Source: Clusia tigrina
Lineage: Eukaryota; Arthropoda; Insecta; Diptera; Clusiidae
Direction: 5' to 3'
Assembly (NCBI GenBank): GCA_920105625.2
Contig: OV050030.1
Span: forward strand, 30,994,516 to 31,058,515
DNA: 64,000 nucleotides
Shown here: positions 36,143-47,973 of the stretch, piece by piece
Layout: each line of letters starts with the position of its first letter
Position numbering within the stretch: the first letter of the stretch is position 1
Position numbers and translations under genes: made by a program
Notes under the pieces: generated by a model
Seen by the model: only the letters and a program-made list of their open reading frames with translations
The model's database searches: none
What the model was told of the DNA's origin: nothing

Positions 36143-37429
36143 GTGGTATGTGGGCTATTGTTAACGTAGCTTACGTACTTTTTGGTGGATAATGCATGGT
36201 ATCAAATAAGAAAAAATAATAACTAAGACCGAAGCAGATAAAACTGATTGCAACAAGTATCAGTCGATGACTACAAATAATTTAAAATTGTTTATGAGAA
36301 CATCGTCTGCAAATAATTTTCGCTGCAACGATCTAACAAAGAAAATCAATTGCTCCACTTTCACAATGTTATTCGTACCAAAAAAACAGCAGACAAAATG
36401 ATTCAAATTTCTTATATATTTCAAGTTCATTTACAATTCACTATAAAGAATTTCTGCAAATTGCATTTGAAGCGTTAGTTGCACTAGATTGTGAATACCT
36501 CTGTTCTTTCTTCAGATGCATTGCACTCATTTATACTTCATAGCAATGTCGCTTGATATAAATTTTTACAATTTAGAAGCTGAAAATAAAATAAAAAGCA
36601 TAACTAAATAAATTAACGATTCGAAAATGAATGGCATATTAATGCGGTTCGTTTGGATTGAAAAGCATACAGAATTTGAAGGAATATTTCATTCGAACTT
36701 ATATCGTTATAAACCAGTGGATAGACTGTGAATCGAGGCGAGAGTATTTTGAAAGCTGCTGCGTGCAAATAAAGTAAATACCAAATGTGTTCATTGAATA
36801 TGAATGAAAAATATGAATTAAATAGGATCCGCCCACTTCTAAACATCTAACGACAGATTTTATACTTCTCTTGACATTATCTGCAGATATATGTTTGTAG
36901 GAGTGGCTTATAGAATTATTTTATTTATGATGTTGATAAATTAAAGTGAATGCCACTTATCAGTGGTCTGGTTTACTAATTTTTGCCCCAACCTTGTTCA
37001 GTTCGCATGACTCACCGGAGAAATGTCTCTTCCTCTTGACACCCAGTGGCCCACGCTTCCTACCTTAATGCACCAAAAACAATAGAATTAGTAAATATAT
37101 TTCATTCAAAAAAATGCAGCGTATATTCTAGTTGATAGAAAAAATTTCGTCTTTATATACTGTGATACAAAATGTGACAAAGGTACTTAGAACTCCTAAA
37201 GGGGAAACTACCATATAATGACTCCTTTTCCGCTTTTGTCAACATTTTGTTCAACATTTGAATCCAAATCTGCGCCTGTAAAACTTTACAGACAGTATCC
37301 AAACACATCTTTGTCTTCTCAGGCTCTCAGTTATAAAATGTTCCTTATTAATATATTTTTGTTACAAAAGGTGTGTGTCAGTTTCACAATTAAGACAATT
37401 CTGACTAATTTTCGGAACAGTTGTTTCCA

Positions 37430-37560
37430 AGGTGAAGAAGACACGAGCGACCGTTTGCGAATTATATCGCATATTTACGTGTTTGTTCTACCGCTGACGC
37501 ACATTTTTTTAATAATGATCTCTGAATTTGTCTAGTGACTAACATCTCTGGCGATAGTTA
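37430..37560 (+). promoter_or_regulatory. Conserved block upstream of the unit C OBP-like gene
   Basis: Carries 'ctgacgcacatttttttaat' and 'tctctgaatttgtctagtg', like 1895-2075, and lies about 170 bp upstream of the TATA box. The matching block of the 58-kb copy is about 180-200 bp upstream of its TATA box. The constant position suggests a promoter-proximal role; this is inference. Confidence 0.45.
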
Positions 37561-37732
37561 GACCACCCCGAGCTCAATGCGTTGTCCCCCAACCTGTGTC
37601 TAAATCCACACAAATACAATGGGTGCAAATACATATTTAAATGAGTTATATTCTTATTATATATTATATGCCTTGCTAAGAAAATGGAGAGACAGCAAAG
37701 CAATAACTTAAATTCAATTACAAAATTTTGTG

Positions 37733-37770
37733 TATAAAAACCAGGCCACGATTCTTTACGGCATTAGTTT
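37733..37770 (+). promoter_or_regulatory. TATA box and initiator of the unit C OBP-like gene
   Basis: TATAAAAA at 37733-37740 and 'gcattagttt' at 37761 place a likely start of transcription at about 37763, 30 bp from the TATA box. The segment from TATA to ATG is nearly identical to 58319-58411 ('gattctttacggcattag'), which supports a real promoter and a 5' leader of about 60 bases. Confidence 0.7.
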
Positions 37771-37822
37771 GTTTCATCTTTTTGTAAGGAAGAGTCCGAA
37801 TTGAAGTTCAAGTGAATTAAAA

Positions 37823-38701
37823 ATGAAGTGCTTTGCTGTTGCTATTTTTGCTGCTTGTATCGCTGTAGTAGTTCCTTGGAATGAGGATAGATATCAAGAG
37901 TATAAGCAATGTAAGTATAGAAGATAAAATATTTTGAACCCAGCTTGGTTAGATTTGTTTCGAATTTTAAGTAGGTAGAAAATCCTAGATCCATTACTGA
38001 TATATATCAACTGATGGTCTTCCCAGTAGATAATTGACTGAAGATTGTTTGTATATAAATCTAATTGTAGTTTACTCAGTCATCTTGAGTGTGGAATACA
38101 AGAATACTATACAGCATTCTAAAATTATTTGAATTCTTGATATCAGAACTGTTTAAAATGGCAGGGAACCGCAGACCTATCAATAAATCCAATATAATGC
38201 TCTATATTTTTGAACCAAAACGTGAAGGTATATAATATTATAATATGTAATATAATATAAATATTTTATTACGGTACTCCCCTCGTGCACATATCGGGAC
38301 GAATATTTCATTGCTTGAGGGATATATAATTTGTAGTTTTCTTATCTCGTCATCAAAATTAGTTACTAATTCTAACTTTACTTCTTTAGCAGAATGTTGC
38401 AATTCAGTCTATGGCAGTTTGCGTTGAAAAAGCGGAAGTGAGCTTTCTATCTGTTCTGAATCTCTATTTTTGTAATACTTTCGAGGCAGACAACACCAGC
38501 AAATTGAAAAATTATGTTTCATGTCACATGGACCAGGCGGGTGTTTTGGAAAACGGCGAATTCAAGGACGAACATATAAGGATACCATCCCAAAAAGCCG
38601 ATGAAGCTAGAAATGAATGTAGTAGTATCAAGGGTGAGACCCAAGAAGACACCATCTTCGAAAAATTCCGCTGTTACAATAAATATTTACAAACTGAATA
38701 A
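37823..38701 (+). CDS. Minus-C odorant-binding-protein-like gene, two exons (unit C)
   Basis: Exon 1 (37823-37910) encodes a signal peptide starting 'MKCFAVAIFAACIAVVV', then a gtaagt donor. Exon 2 runs to TAA at 38699-38701 with 'VCVEKA' (C1), 'YFC' (extra Cys), 'YVSCHMDQAGV' (C3), 'NEC' (C4) and 'FRCYNKY' (C6). C2 and C5 are missing, the Minus-C pattern of PBP/GOBP-family secreted ligand carriers. The natural acceptor (ends 38389) gives a one-base phase mismatch with exon 1; a second acceptor, ending 38417 just before C1, restores the frame but drops nine residues. So the gene is either functional with a shifted acceptor or recently frameshifted. Predicted length is about 124 residues, typical of the family. 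A promoter and a poly(A) signal are present. Confidence 0.6.
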
Positions 38702-38788
38702 AATGTTAATTAGATTTGTGAAACCTGTTTTTTTGCATATACTTGGTCCTGAAAATTTGTAAGGAATGAAATATATCTTATGGTGAAG

Positions 38789-38794
38789 AATAAA
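38789..38794 (+). promoter_or_regulatory. AATAAA poly(A) signal, unit C OBP-like gene
   Basis: AATAAA lies about 90 bp after the stop, in the same context ('gaataaaacacaa') as in the other copies. Confidence 0.65.
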
Positions 38795-38819
38795 ACACAA
38801 TTAATGTCACAGTTGTTGC

Positions 38820-39479
38820 CTAATGAGTGCACAAAAATGAATAAAAAGGTTTGTATATAACGAAGAAAATATGTTCTAGTACCAAGAAAATAGGTTGATT
38901 TCGCAATGGTTTTTGTTGAAGAGAGAAGTCTTTGTTGTCCTCAAAAATAATCATGAAATAACAAAGATTGGCCTCCACAATAAAAAGCATGGATTTATTC
39001 GGTATATAATTTGGACACTGACAGAATACCAAACGACACTCCTCAACATATAAATACAAATTTAAATAGAAATTGTATTTTGCAATATTCACGATTCTTT
39101 TTAAAACTATAATCTTTATTCCATTCAAATCTCGATTTGTTTCAAAATTGAACTCCCCGAGATCGATCCTAAAACCAATTCCAATTTTTATTATTGGCAA
39201 AAGGAACCATGTGAAGTTGGAGGACTTCCAGATAGCGTACTTGCACGTCTGTACAGGTAATCTCATTTAACTCGAAGGAATGAGAATACCTCAATATTCT
39301 GAATATGGCGCTGGTTGGGAGATCACAGTTTATCAGATATAATGTATCAAATGTATCAACATGCCACCAGCGACGATGGTTTGACCTTTGATACTGACAT
39401 TTTTCTGAATGTGGCTTTTATTCATCAGTTTTCTATTATTGGTGTGTTGATTTATCTGCGGCTTTTTTAAGTTGTAGAT
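38820..39479. other. AT-rich interval after unit C, no recognised gene
   Basis: The first bases ('aaaggtttgtatata') still match the 3' flank of the 58-kb OBP copy (59505). A 148-codon reverse frame (38820-39266) is open but has no recognised domain and its composition is that of AT-rich DNA. The Helitron begins near 39480. Confidence 0.3.
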
Positions 39480-42400
39480 ATCAATCCCAATTTATACTTT
39501 ACTATCTGAACCCCCTCCCGCGTCGTCAGGCAAAAAAAGCTTTTCCAACAGTTTAAATTACTTTAAAACATTAATGCAATGCTGTTAGATAAAGAACATA
39601 CTTGGTTTTTTCCACAATCGCAACAAATAGTGCAGATGGTTTTCCGACTGGGATCCTGCAACTTAGATTTGGCCATGCGAGAAAACTGGATATTTCAAAT
39701 TTATACCGCACATTTGTACAGGTTGTCCTTGCAACTTATTGATGGTAACGGCGAATGCAAGGCGAACAGGGAATTGAAGACCCTTAAATTCAAATGGCAC
39801 ATCAGATGGAATCATTACGATGCATGGAATCAGAGCGTCTTCGCCTTTGAATTTTCCATTCAACATTGTTGCTTCTATCACATTTCTCAAAATTTTTTTG
39901 GCGGCAAGCCTGGTGCCCTTGCAAAGTTTTGGTTGGTTGATGTTGCTAAGCATAATAATCGGCGCTCCAATTTTTTCCCGGGCAAATCAAGTGCGTTTAA
40001 AAATTCTGTGGGATATTTCACCACCTCATCCTGATTCATGATGGTATCCACTGATTTGAATGTGATTAATGGACCTGGTATTTCTTTTAAAATAGCTTAA
40101 GATCATTAGCATCTTTGATCTTTCCAGCCAATATTGCTCGCTCGCTCAATCAAACATGATTTTTTTACTGTTGTGTAATGTTTGGGAACACGCTGTGAAT
40201 CAGTTCTTCTTTTGATTTAGTGGAACGGGAAAAATCGTTTAGTAGTGTTATCATACCTGTATTTCTGTCGACTGGCGCTGTACCATCCCCAATTTTCAAC
40301 AATTTCGTTGAAATTTCAGTTGTTAATGGATCGTTTTACAATTGAGCGCGTACGTTTGTTTTTAGTGTGAGTATTCACATTTTTCCCACAGAAATGAAGA
40401 TTTCAAGCATGCGTTTATTTCATCATCAACAGTAGATTTAGAAATGACTGGGAACGTTTGTCTAAAGTCTCCGACTAACAGTATCAAAGCACCGCCAGAC
40501 AAATCTTAATTTCCTCGTAGATCTTTCATTGTTCTATCCAACGCTTCTAATGATTTTTTGTTAGCCATTGGACATTCATCCCAAACGATCATCGCACAAT
40601 GTTGTGCAAGATGTTTGCCATTCCGGATGTTACAGGTAGGATTGTCATTTGCCTGCATATTCAAGGGCAGCTTAAGTGCAGAGTGTGCTGTTCGACCGCC
40701 ATCCAATGAAGTAGCAGCAAAACCCAGAAGAAGCCAATTCCAGTGCCATTTTACGTTGCGATCATATCGTTGCTACTAGCAACGAAATCAATAATGTTTT
40801 ACCAGTGCCACCAGGCGCGTTCAAAAGATACATTCCACCACTTTCATCGTTAAGAACATGCATAATCATGTCGTATGCATGCAATTTTGAAATATTTGCT
40901 TGAGCGAAAGCATCCAATACGTTGGAATCGTAATCTCGTTAACGCTGCAAATCTCGTTTAAAGTATTATGCATTGAGCGATTTGGTGACACCATGCCAAG
41001 TTGTGCCAATGCTTTGTTTCCAATTGTTAAGAAATGTCTTCAATCATGATCAATACTTCATTGTGCATTTCCGGTGTGCACAGCAAGTGTGGATTTGACG
41101 TACTACGGGAAGTCTGTTCAAAATTTCTTCCGTCATGAAATCTTGATAATTTATCCATAGTTGAAGTGGATTTGATGGGAACGATGATGATACAATTATT
41201 GCAAATAGTGTTCTAATTTGGTGAGGAATAGATGAAACTGTAGCATCGACAAGGGTAGCCCCCCAGTGTGCGTCATCTTCCAGTAAAAGCAATCGTTGGC
41301 ACGCCCCACGATAAGTTGCACACAATAGTCTATAAACTCTTTTAAGACTTTGAAAGGATGTTGGACCACGAATGTTAACGAACTATAAACGGTAAAAGAA
41401 ACACTCAGCATTGTTGGTGTATACTTTGTACCGTCACAAAGCATCAGTCGAAAACACATTGGGGTAGCCATCGATTGGATTTCCTTGCTTACGCCTTGGA
41501 AACATTTTTTCGATTTATCCCAAGTATAACATTGCGGTACTTCTGAGTATAACAACGTGCTAGCGAAGGTACCTGATGCACACAATTCTAAAGTTCGGTA
41601 AATGTTGCGGATGGTGGTGTCTCTGCTCTTTGCTGTGCGTTTTCAGCGGTAAAATAAACGCGTTGACCATTTACAAGATGAACAGCTAACAGGTTGGATA
41701 TCTCTCATGAATTGGTAATGTAAAAATCCTCCACACCGCCTCATTACTGCTCACATAACGACCTTATTGAAATTGAGTGATTTCGTCGTTTCTATTTGGA
41801 ACAGGTACACCAAACACAGCCATGTCGCTACCTTTATTTACGTACGTATTTACAGATGTACTTTATGGACTTCACAAAATTACAATACTCCACGTTGACG
41901 AGGGCTCTGTAAGTTTTGGAAAAAATCGGTGAATACGACACGATCAACTTCAATGTATTGATCTCTCATTTTGATAGTTGCTGATTTTCCGTTATGTTCT
42001 GTCGACTGGCGACGATATAACGGGTATCCTTCATTGCCTGTAACTGTGTCTGAATTCAAAGCTCTGGGATGACGTTTCGGATATTTACAATCAATTATTC
42101 ATGGTGAGCTCATGTTTAATGGTCCACATGGACCATGGTTCATGTTATTTCTAATCACTTCAAATAATTTTGGTGGTTTCATCTGGAATTTCCACAGATA
42201 AGATTTCATAAATTTGATTCGGTCTTACTTTGTCAATCAACCATATGAATATGTGTGTGTGAGGGACTTCTCTTTTTGCGAAGCGACAGAATACATCCAG
42301 CATTGCGCTTTCCTAAATAATTTGTGTTTGACTATGTTTCCAGCTTTTGTTTAAACACGCGTGCCGTTATGTCCTGACGATCTGTTGGCGATTGCCCTGT

Positions 42401-43715
42401 CAATAAGTATTCTCGAATCTCACTCTATTGTGGATTAGTGATAAACAGGTCTGGTCGACAATAATAATGAGCATATGCCATCGCATCCTGTGCATAGTCA
42501 TGCATATGACGCAGGCTACCAGTGTATGAAGATGGCAATATCGTCAATTGGCCCATGTCATTTGGATTTACACGCTGGTTGCCATTATTTTTAATGGCAT
42601 CACGTAGATGTATGTGATCTACAGCTCGTTCTTTTCTAATCCCAAATGTAATTCAAACGTTCAGTCTCGATTTTGGCATACATATTGACAACGTACTGTT
42701 GAAGAATTTTTGACATTTCAGAATATGATTGTCTCGATTTTGACGAATCATCAGTTTGTACGCATAATATTTCATTGTACTGACTTATTTGGAATTTCCT
42801 TAACTGTAATTGAATTTTCAACTTTTGTAAATATTGTGTTGCCCATTTGTGAGAATAACGTTCACTAACCAGTTGACAGATTGACCCTCTTCATGTTAAT
42901 TTGTTAGCCGTCTTCCCCTTGCGAAAACAAACTCGGATATTGCAAAGCATCATAAGAGCGATGAAGTAGAGAGACACGTTGAAGTTGATCTTTTCTACGA
43001 TGAAGGACGATATCACGTACGAGTACATTAAACTCTTCTCCAACGATTACCACTGTTACATCGTCTATTGTTGGCGTGCTGTCCAATGGGAATTTTGTCA
43101 CCTCTTATGACTATTCTATGATTATCCGACGGCATTCTGTCCAATGCCATTTCAAACAAAGTCACCAATTCGCTGTGCTGATGAAAATAATCTTGTAAGA
43201 GAGCAATTATTTCTCTTCGTACGTTCGGAGAAATTGAACACCGTTGATCAATTTCATCATTGAAATTTACAAGAAAATAAATTTTCAAAAACTGATGAGA
43301 ACTATCTGCAAATGGCAATATCGATCCGAATCTGTGGCACACCTGACCGTGAATCTTGATATCAAAAGATGTCAAGTTAAAATTTTTGTAAACATTGCAA
43401 TTGTCGTTTATTTCTTCGATTAACTTAAATGTTGGCATGAAATTATCTCTGATAATATTTGTGTCACCAAACGAAGTCATTTGAAAACATTAATTCAATG
43501 CCTGAATATTCTTCAAGAAATAGTTCGATTCTAGTGACGTTCCAGAAACCAGAACCATTGCATTGTTCTGGTGGACAATTCAATGCCGGCAATTTGACTT
43601 TCCCATTTGCACAGTGCAATGCCGGTGCTTCAGTGCTGAATTTGAGTGCCTTGCAATGTTCAGAAACTTTGTCCATTGAACCAAGGGTCACTAATTTGTG
43701 TGAACTATAATCCAC
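39480..43715 (-). mobile_element. Helitron, Rep-helicase pseudogene, minus strand
   Basis: Read from 43715 leftward: an N-terminal region ('APALHCANGKVKLPAL', then 'MTSFGDTN'), 'ADSSHQFLKIYF' and 'VTLFEMALDRMPSDNHRIVI' (43028-43480), Rep-domain pieces near 42100-42600 ('GQSPTDRQDI', 'ARVFKQKLE', 'GPCGPLNMSSP', 'GYPLYRRQS'), helicase entry 'LLYSEVPQCYTWD' (41500-41560), Walker A region 'NAPGGTGKT' (about 40800-40830), Walker B 'IVWDECPMANKKSLEALDRT' (40506-40706), and the C-terminal 'QPKLCKGTRL' and 'KFKGEDALIP' (39663-39953). Many stops and frameshifts occur, and the HUH histidine motif is not intact. Termini were not identified. Confidence 0.85.
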
Positions 43716-43869
43716 TTGACTATCATAGTTGAATCAAAGACAATATACTACAAAGATACTACATCGTTCTCTTCACTCAGCGAAATGAGTTAAAATTGTG
43801 TGGCTGACTATGCTATAATTATTTAACTCTTAGAAGAAGCCCAACCTTAATTAATATATTGATATATAA

Positions 43870-44538
43870 AAAGGCTAACGCATTATTTAAGCGAGAATGC
43901 AAGAAAGCAAAACGTAAATCGTTTATATAATTTACAACTACAATCAACGCAATCTCGTCAATGAAATTTTACACATATATAAAAAAGAATGTATTGTAAC
44001 CGTGGCAATATATCAATTAATAATATTCTAATAAAATATATAAATTCAACTATTATAGTAGGCTTAGAATTTAATAATAAGTATAATTGGTCTTCCCATA
44101 TAGATAATATCAAAAAATTCCGATTTAACCGTTTAAATCTAATTAAATGTATATTATCATACCATAGCAATGCTCATACAAATTGTATAATTAACGTGAC
44201 AAAAGCCATCATACTATCTAAAATAGATTATGGTTTAGCAATCTGTGGTCATTCTTCAAAAACTCTGCCGAGCAGGGTGAAGTACTCGTATATATACCAC
44301 GCAGCGGCAAGATACAGTATTGGCGCCTTTCGAACCACTCCTTTGGCAAACATACTGGTTGAATCAGGACTTCGAACACAGAGCAGAGTTTGTTACTTCA
44401 AAGCTTATCACTAATCTGCTTCTTCGAACAGAACAACAACTGATGACAGATATAAACTATGCCGTTGAAAGAAAAAGAGAGCCCCGCTACCCATCAGCAA
44501 TTTACCGTATCCTAAACAATGCCAAGGAAATTGGCATT
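43870..44538 (+). mobile_element. I-clade non-LTR retrotransposon, left part
   Basis: 'KKANALFKRECKKAKRKS' at 43870-43920 is the linker before RT. RT itself is largely deleted, and the connection region follows: 'LEFNNKYNWSSHIDNIKK', 'IILSKIDYG' and 'GAFRTTPLANILVESGL' (43989-44410), then a shifted frame to 44538. Sequence resumes after the LTR element at 47979. Internal deletion and frameshifts make it defective. Confidence 0.75.
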
Positions 44539-44543
44539 GAAAT
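44539..44543. repeat. Target-site duplication GAAAT, left
   Basis: GAAAT directly precedes the left LTR and is repeated at 47974-47978 directly after the right LTR. A 5-bp duplication fits Ty3/gypsy-type integration. Confidence 0.9.
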
Positions 44544-44754
44544 TGTGGTATATTGATACTATTAGATTATAAGTAGATTCGTAAGTAGATTATCTGTAAG
44601 CCACCTGGCATCTCTATGCATACGTAATCAGATTATCTACTAGCCATCTGGCATCTCTAAACTAATGTCAATAAAATAAGTTGTAGATATGAAATAACGA
44701 ATAAAACGAACAGTCTATGAACAGAAATAAAAGAAGACTGATCACCAGCTTACA
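44544..44754 (+). repeat. Left LTR of gypsy-type element
   Basis: 211 bp, begins 'tgtggtatattg' and ends 'agcttaca'. It differs from the right LTR at four positions by eye (about 98 percent identical), so insertion is fairly recent. A primer-binding-like sequence ('tggcgacgagg') begins 1 bp after it. Confidence 0.92.
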
Positions 44755-44809
44755 ATGGCGACGAGGATTAATTGGTTAAGCAACAAAAGGCAAGTGAAGG
44801 TCAGTAACG

Positions 44810-45397
44810 ATGCCAGAGACTGTAACAAACACTGTGTATGGAAATTCGAGGTCCATAGCAAGTGTACGTGTGCCAAATTTTGAGCTGGGAGTGAACGATT
44901 GGAATGTGTTCCAAAGGCAGCTGAGACAACTGTTTATAGCTTACGACATTACGGACGATGCCCGTAAGAAGGCGGTATTGCTCACAGCATTGTCGGAAAG
45001 TGCATATAAATTGTTGGAAAACTTGTTAAGTCCGACAGACGTGGACAGCGGTGGTGTTACTCTAACTAAATGCTTAGAGGTGATGGATAAGCATTTCAAA
45101 CCGACAACATCAGGGTTCACCGAACGATACCATTTTTACAATGCAGTGAAGGCGCCGAATGAATCCATAAATGAATGGGCGGTGCGTGTACGTGCATTGG
45201 CTAATGACTGCGCTTTTGGTGAGCAGCTTAATATGGTGATTAGAGACAAATTCATTATGGGTTTGGAAAAAGGTCCAACCCGTGACAAAATTTTCATGGA
45301 ACCAGTTTCAATTTATTTTGAGCGTGTGGTGGAAATCGCAAATGCAACGGAATACGTTCTGCGAAATCATCATCAGAGAGAGGTTAAATTGGAGTAA
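44810..45397 (+). CDS. Gag of gypsy-type element
   Basis: 195 codons, intact. The N-terminal half contains 'WNVFQRQLRQLFIAYDI' and 'KKAVLLTALSESAYKLL', typical of retrotransposon capsid (gag/Retrotrans_gag) proteins; further on 'NESINEWAVRVRALANDC' is the conserved capsid helix. The frame ends just before the zinc knuckle, which continues in another frame. The ATG at 44810 is the first after the primer-binding site. Confidence 0.85.
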   Translation: MPETVTNTVYGNSRSIASVRVPNFELGVNDWNVFQRQLRQLFIAYDITDDARKKAVLLTALSESAYKLLENLLSPTDVDSGGVTLTKCLEVMDKHFKPTTSGFTERYHFYNAVKAPNESINEWAVRVRALANDCAFGEQLNMVIRDKFIMGLEKGPTRDKIFMEPVSIYFERVVEIANATEYVLRNHHQREVKLE

Positions 45398-46195
45398 ATT
45401 ACATGAAGGGCAACGCAAGGGCAAAGTCGTACAGAGATGGATAAAAACAACAACAACAAAAGGAGCAGCGGGGGAAGGAGCATAGCAAGCAGCACCAACA
45501 GCAGCCACAGTGCGAAGTATGCGGGTATGATAACCATAGTAGTAGTAAATGTAAATTTAAAAATTATAAATGTAATGCTAGCAAACAGCGAGGGCATTTG
45601 AAAAAAATGTGTAAAGCGAGAAGTGTTAACTATTTAGAGAGGGATGAATTACCGTTGTATGCGTTTAATAGTAGTAACGATGGTCCAATCAACGTTACAG
45701 TTTCCATTGATAACGCAGATTATGCAATGCAGTTAGATACCGGGTCGGAAAATTGTGTAATTTCGAAAAAAACGTTTTATAATTCTTTTCGTAAATACGG
45801 CTTACGCGAAATTCAAACGAGGTTGAAGGCTTACAATGGGGCCAGCATAACACCATTGGGTGCATGTGATTTGAACAGTGCGATATAAAAACGTAACAAA
45901 AGTTATTCCTTTTCTAGTAATAGAAAATGGAGGTCCACCACTGTTGGGAAGAAGTTTTGTGAAATCTTTTGAAATAGAGTTTTCGAGTTTAAATTATGCT
46001 AATGAAAGTAATGCAGAAAGCCGCATCAAAGCTAAATTCAAGGATGAAATTAAAAATTTACCAACTCGAGCAAATGTTAAGGAGCTTCAATCTTTTCTGG
46101 GTATGGTTAATTTTTACAGACGTTTCATTCCCGAAATATCTACGCTGTTAAGTCCACTTCACAAGTTACTACAAAAAAATCAAAAGTTTGAATGA
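45398..46195 (+). pseudogene. Nucleocapsid knuckle, protease and RT thumb of gypsy-type element
   Basis: Frame breaks separate a degenerate CCHC knuckle ('CKFKNYKCNASKQRGHLKKMC', 45552-45612 region), the retroviral-type aspartic protease with 'LDTGSENCVI' (about 45735), and 'PPLLGRSF' after it (45878 onward). The frame then jumps to the RT thumb 'VKELQSFLGMVNFYRRFIP'. The polymerase palm with its YxDD box is absent. It ends in TGA at 46193-46195 where Trp is usual. Confidence 0.8.
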
Positions 46196-47250
46196 AATAA
46201 AAAATGTTCAGAGGTGGTAGAACAGCTAAAGCAATTGCTTGCTACAAAAAGGTGCCTAGCACATTTTAACCCAAATTTCAAAACTAAATTGACTGTGGAC
46301 GCCAGTCCAGTGGAGGTGAGTGCTATTTTGTCACAAGTAGATAACATAGGGGAGGAGAAGCCGATTTACTTTGCTTTAGAAACATTGTCTGAGACTGAGA
46401 GAAGATATTCACAGCTGGACCGGGAAGCGGCAGCCATTCTTTTCGGGGTGAAAAAGTTTCATTCGTATATATTTGGCTGCATTTTTTGGGGTGACAGAGT
46501 AATTGTACCAAAATCACTGCAGGCAAATGTTGTGAGATTCCTACATGAAACGCATATGGGAATAATTAAAATGAAGTATATGGCACGTGAAACGTGTTGG
46601 TGGCCAACCCAAAGCCAGGATTTGGAACTGGTGGCAAAAAGTTGCGATGCGTGTCGCTTGACAAGTGAGAGTCCAAATAAGCAGGAGTTAATTCCTTGGA
46701 AAAGAAGTGAAGAAGTCTGGTCACTTATTCACATGGATTTTTTCGGGCCGATAATGAATAGATCATGTCTGGTTGTAGTTCGTGCAAGTGGGTCGAATGT
46801 ATTGACATGGGCAATAATACAACGACTAGAGCGGTTATACAGGTACTTAGAGAAATTTGTTCACGATTTGGGCTGCCAACTATGATTGTTTCGGATAATG
46901 GGAAATCGTTTGTTTCAAAAGAGTTCAAGAATTTTCTTTTTCAAAATGGAATAGAGCATAGAACATCTCCAGTGGGAAACCCTGCTACTAATGGGCAAGC
47001 TGAAAACGCCGTTAAAACAATAAAAACAGCAATTAAAAGAAATATGCTAAATAAGCCGTTGTCAGATTTTAACATCGTGTTAAGCCGATTTTTGTTTGAC
47101 TATAGAAACACAGTACATGCTACTACAGGTGTTTCACCTGCTTTTATAATGTTTAACAAAAGGAAACTGGGAACAAGACTGGACATCTTAAATGAAAAGA
47201 GAAAAATTGAAATGCCAAGTAAGACAAATATTAAAAATTGTGTAAAATGA
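46196..47250 (+). pseudogene. RNase H fragment and integrase of gypsy-type element
   Basis: RNase H begins 'LTVDASPVEVSAILSQ' and reaches 'YSQLDREAAAILFGVKKFHSYIFG' (46290-46480), then passes directly into the integrase zinc finger (His pair in 'FLHETHMG', Cys pair in 'CDAC'). The catalytic core has 'HMDFFGPI' (first Asp), 'VSDNGKSF' (second Asp) and 'NGQAENAVK' (Glu). A frameshift near 46785 splits the core between two frames (46214-46885 and 46765-47250). Confidence 0.85.
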
Positions 47251-47289
47251 AGTCAAGAAAACCAAAAAGCATGTTTCAAAGGTTCAAAA

Positions 47290-47631
47290 AAGAATAAATT
47301 TAAAATTAAGGATATAGTTTTCATAAAAGATTACTCAACCCCCGGAAGAATGTATTGGACGAAAGGTTCCATTGTAAAAAAAATAGGAAAACAAACTTAT
47401 ATTTGTAAAACAGTAGATCAGAACTTATGGAAAAGACATGCAAATCAAATAGTTCTAAGCGAAAAAGCAAAGGTAAACTTACCAAACCAAAATATTGAAA
47501 TATTACAAAGTCATATACCCAAAACTATCAACAACGATAACGTTTTAGATATCGAGGAAACAATTGTTACTGATCAAGGCATGATGGATAACATTATTGA
47601 TAGGTTGGTGACGCTAAATCTCAAAGTGTAA
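47290..47631 (+). pseudogene. Integrase C-terminal tail of gypsy-type element
   Basis: After another frame break, 'GRMYWTKGSIVKKIGKQTYIC' resembles the small SH3-like C-terminal domain of gypsy integrases. The remainder to 47631 is an unassigned tail. Confidence 0.6.
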
Positions 47632-47762
47632 GTGCAGATGATCTGGCTATTACACCACCAAGATATAACTTAAGACAAAGGAAAAAATAATATTTAAGCT
47701 AAAATGATAAAATGTAAATAGTATCAATTATGCTTGTGTACCGTGAATTATAAAGGGGGTAC

Positions 47763-47973
47763 TGTGGTATATTGATACTATTAGATTATAAGTAGATTCG
47801 TAAGTAGATTATCTGTAAGCCACCTGGCATCTCTATGCATACGTAATCAGATTATCTACTAGCCATCTGGCATCTCTAAACTAATGTCAATAAAATAAGT
47901 TGTAGATAAGAAATAACGAATAAAACGAACAGTCTATGAACAGAAATAAAAGAAGAATGATCAGCAGCTTTCA
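47763..47973 (+). repeat. Right LTR of gypsy-type element
   Basis: Begins 'tgtggtatattg', ends 'agctttca', 211 bp, followed by GAAAT (47974-47978). Confidence 0.92.

Larger units (their letters stand above)
44755..47762 (+). mobile_element. Ty3/gypsy-type internal region, internally deleted
   Basis: Order is gag, zinc knuckle, protease, a fragment of RT thumb, RNase H, integrase, C-terminal tail. There is no envelope gene. The RT palm is missing, RNase H passes abruptly into integrase, and there is one in-frame stop and at least two frameshifts. A purine-rich tract ('aaagggggt') precedes the right LTR. It can move only with help from an intact relative, if at all. Confidence 0.88.

Noticed and set aside
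38820..39266. 148-codon reverse frame
   Set aside because: No motif, AT-rich composition and no second copy; listed only as part of an unassigned interval.
39579..40041. Plus-strand frames of up to 151 codons
   Set aside because: Antisense to the C-terminal Helitron helicase, whose motifs are clear on the minus strand.
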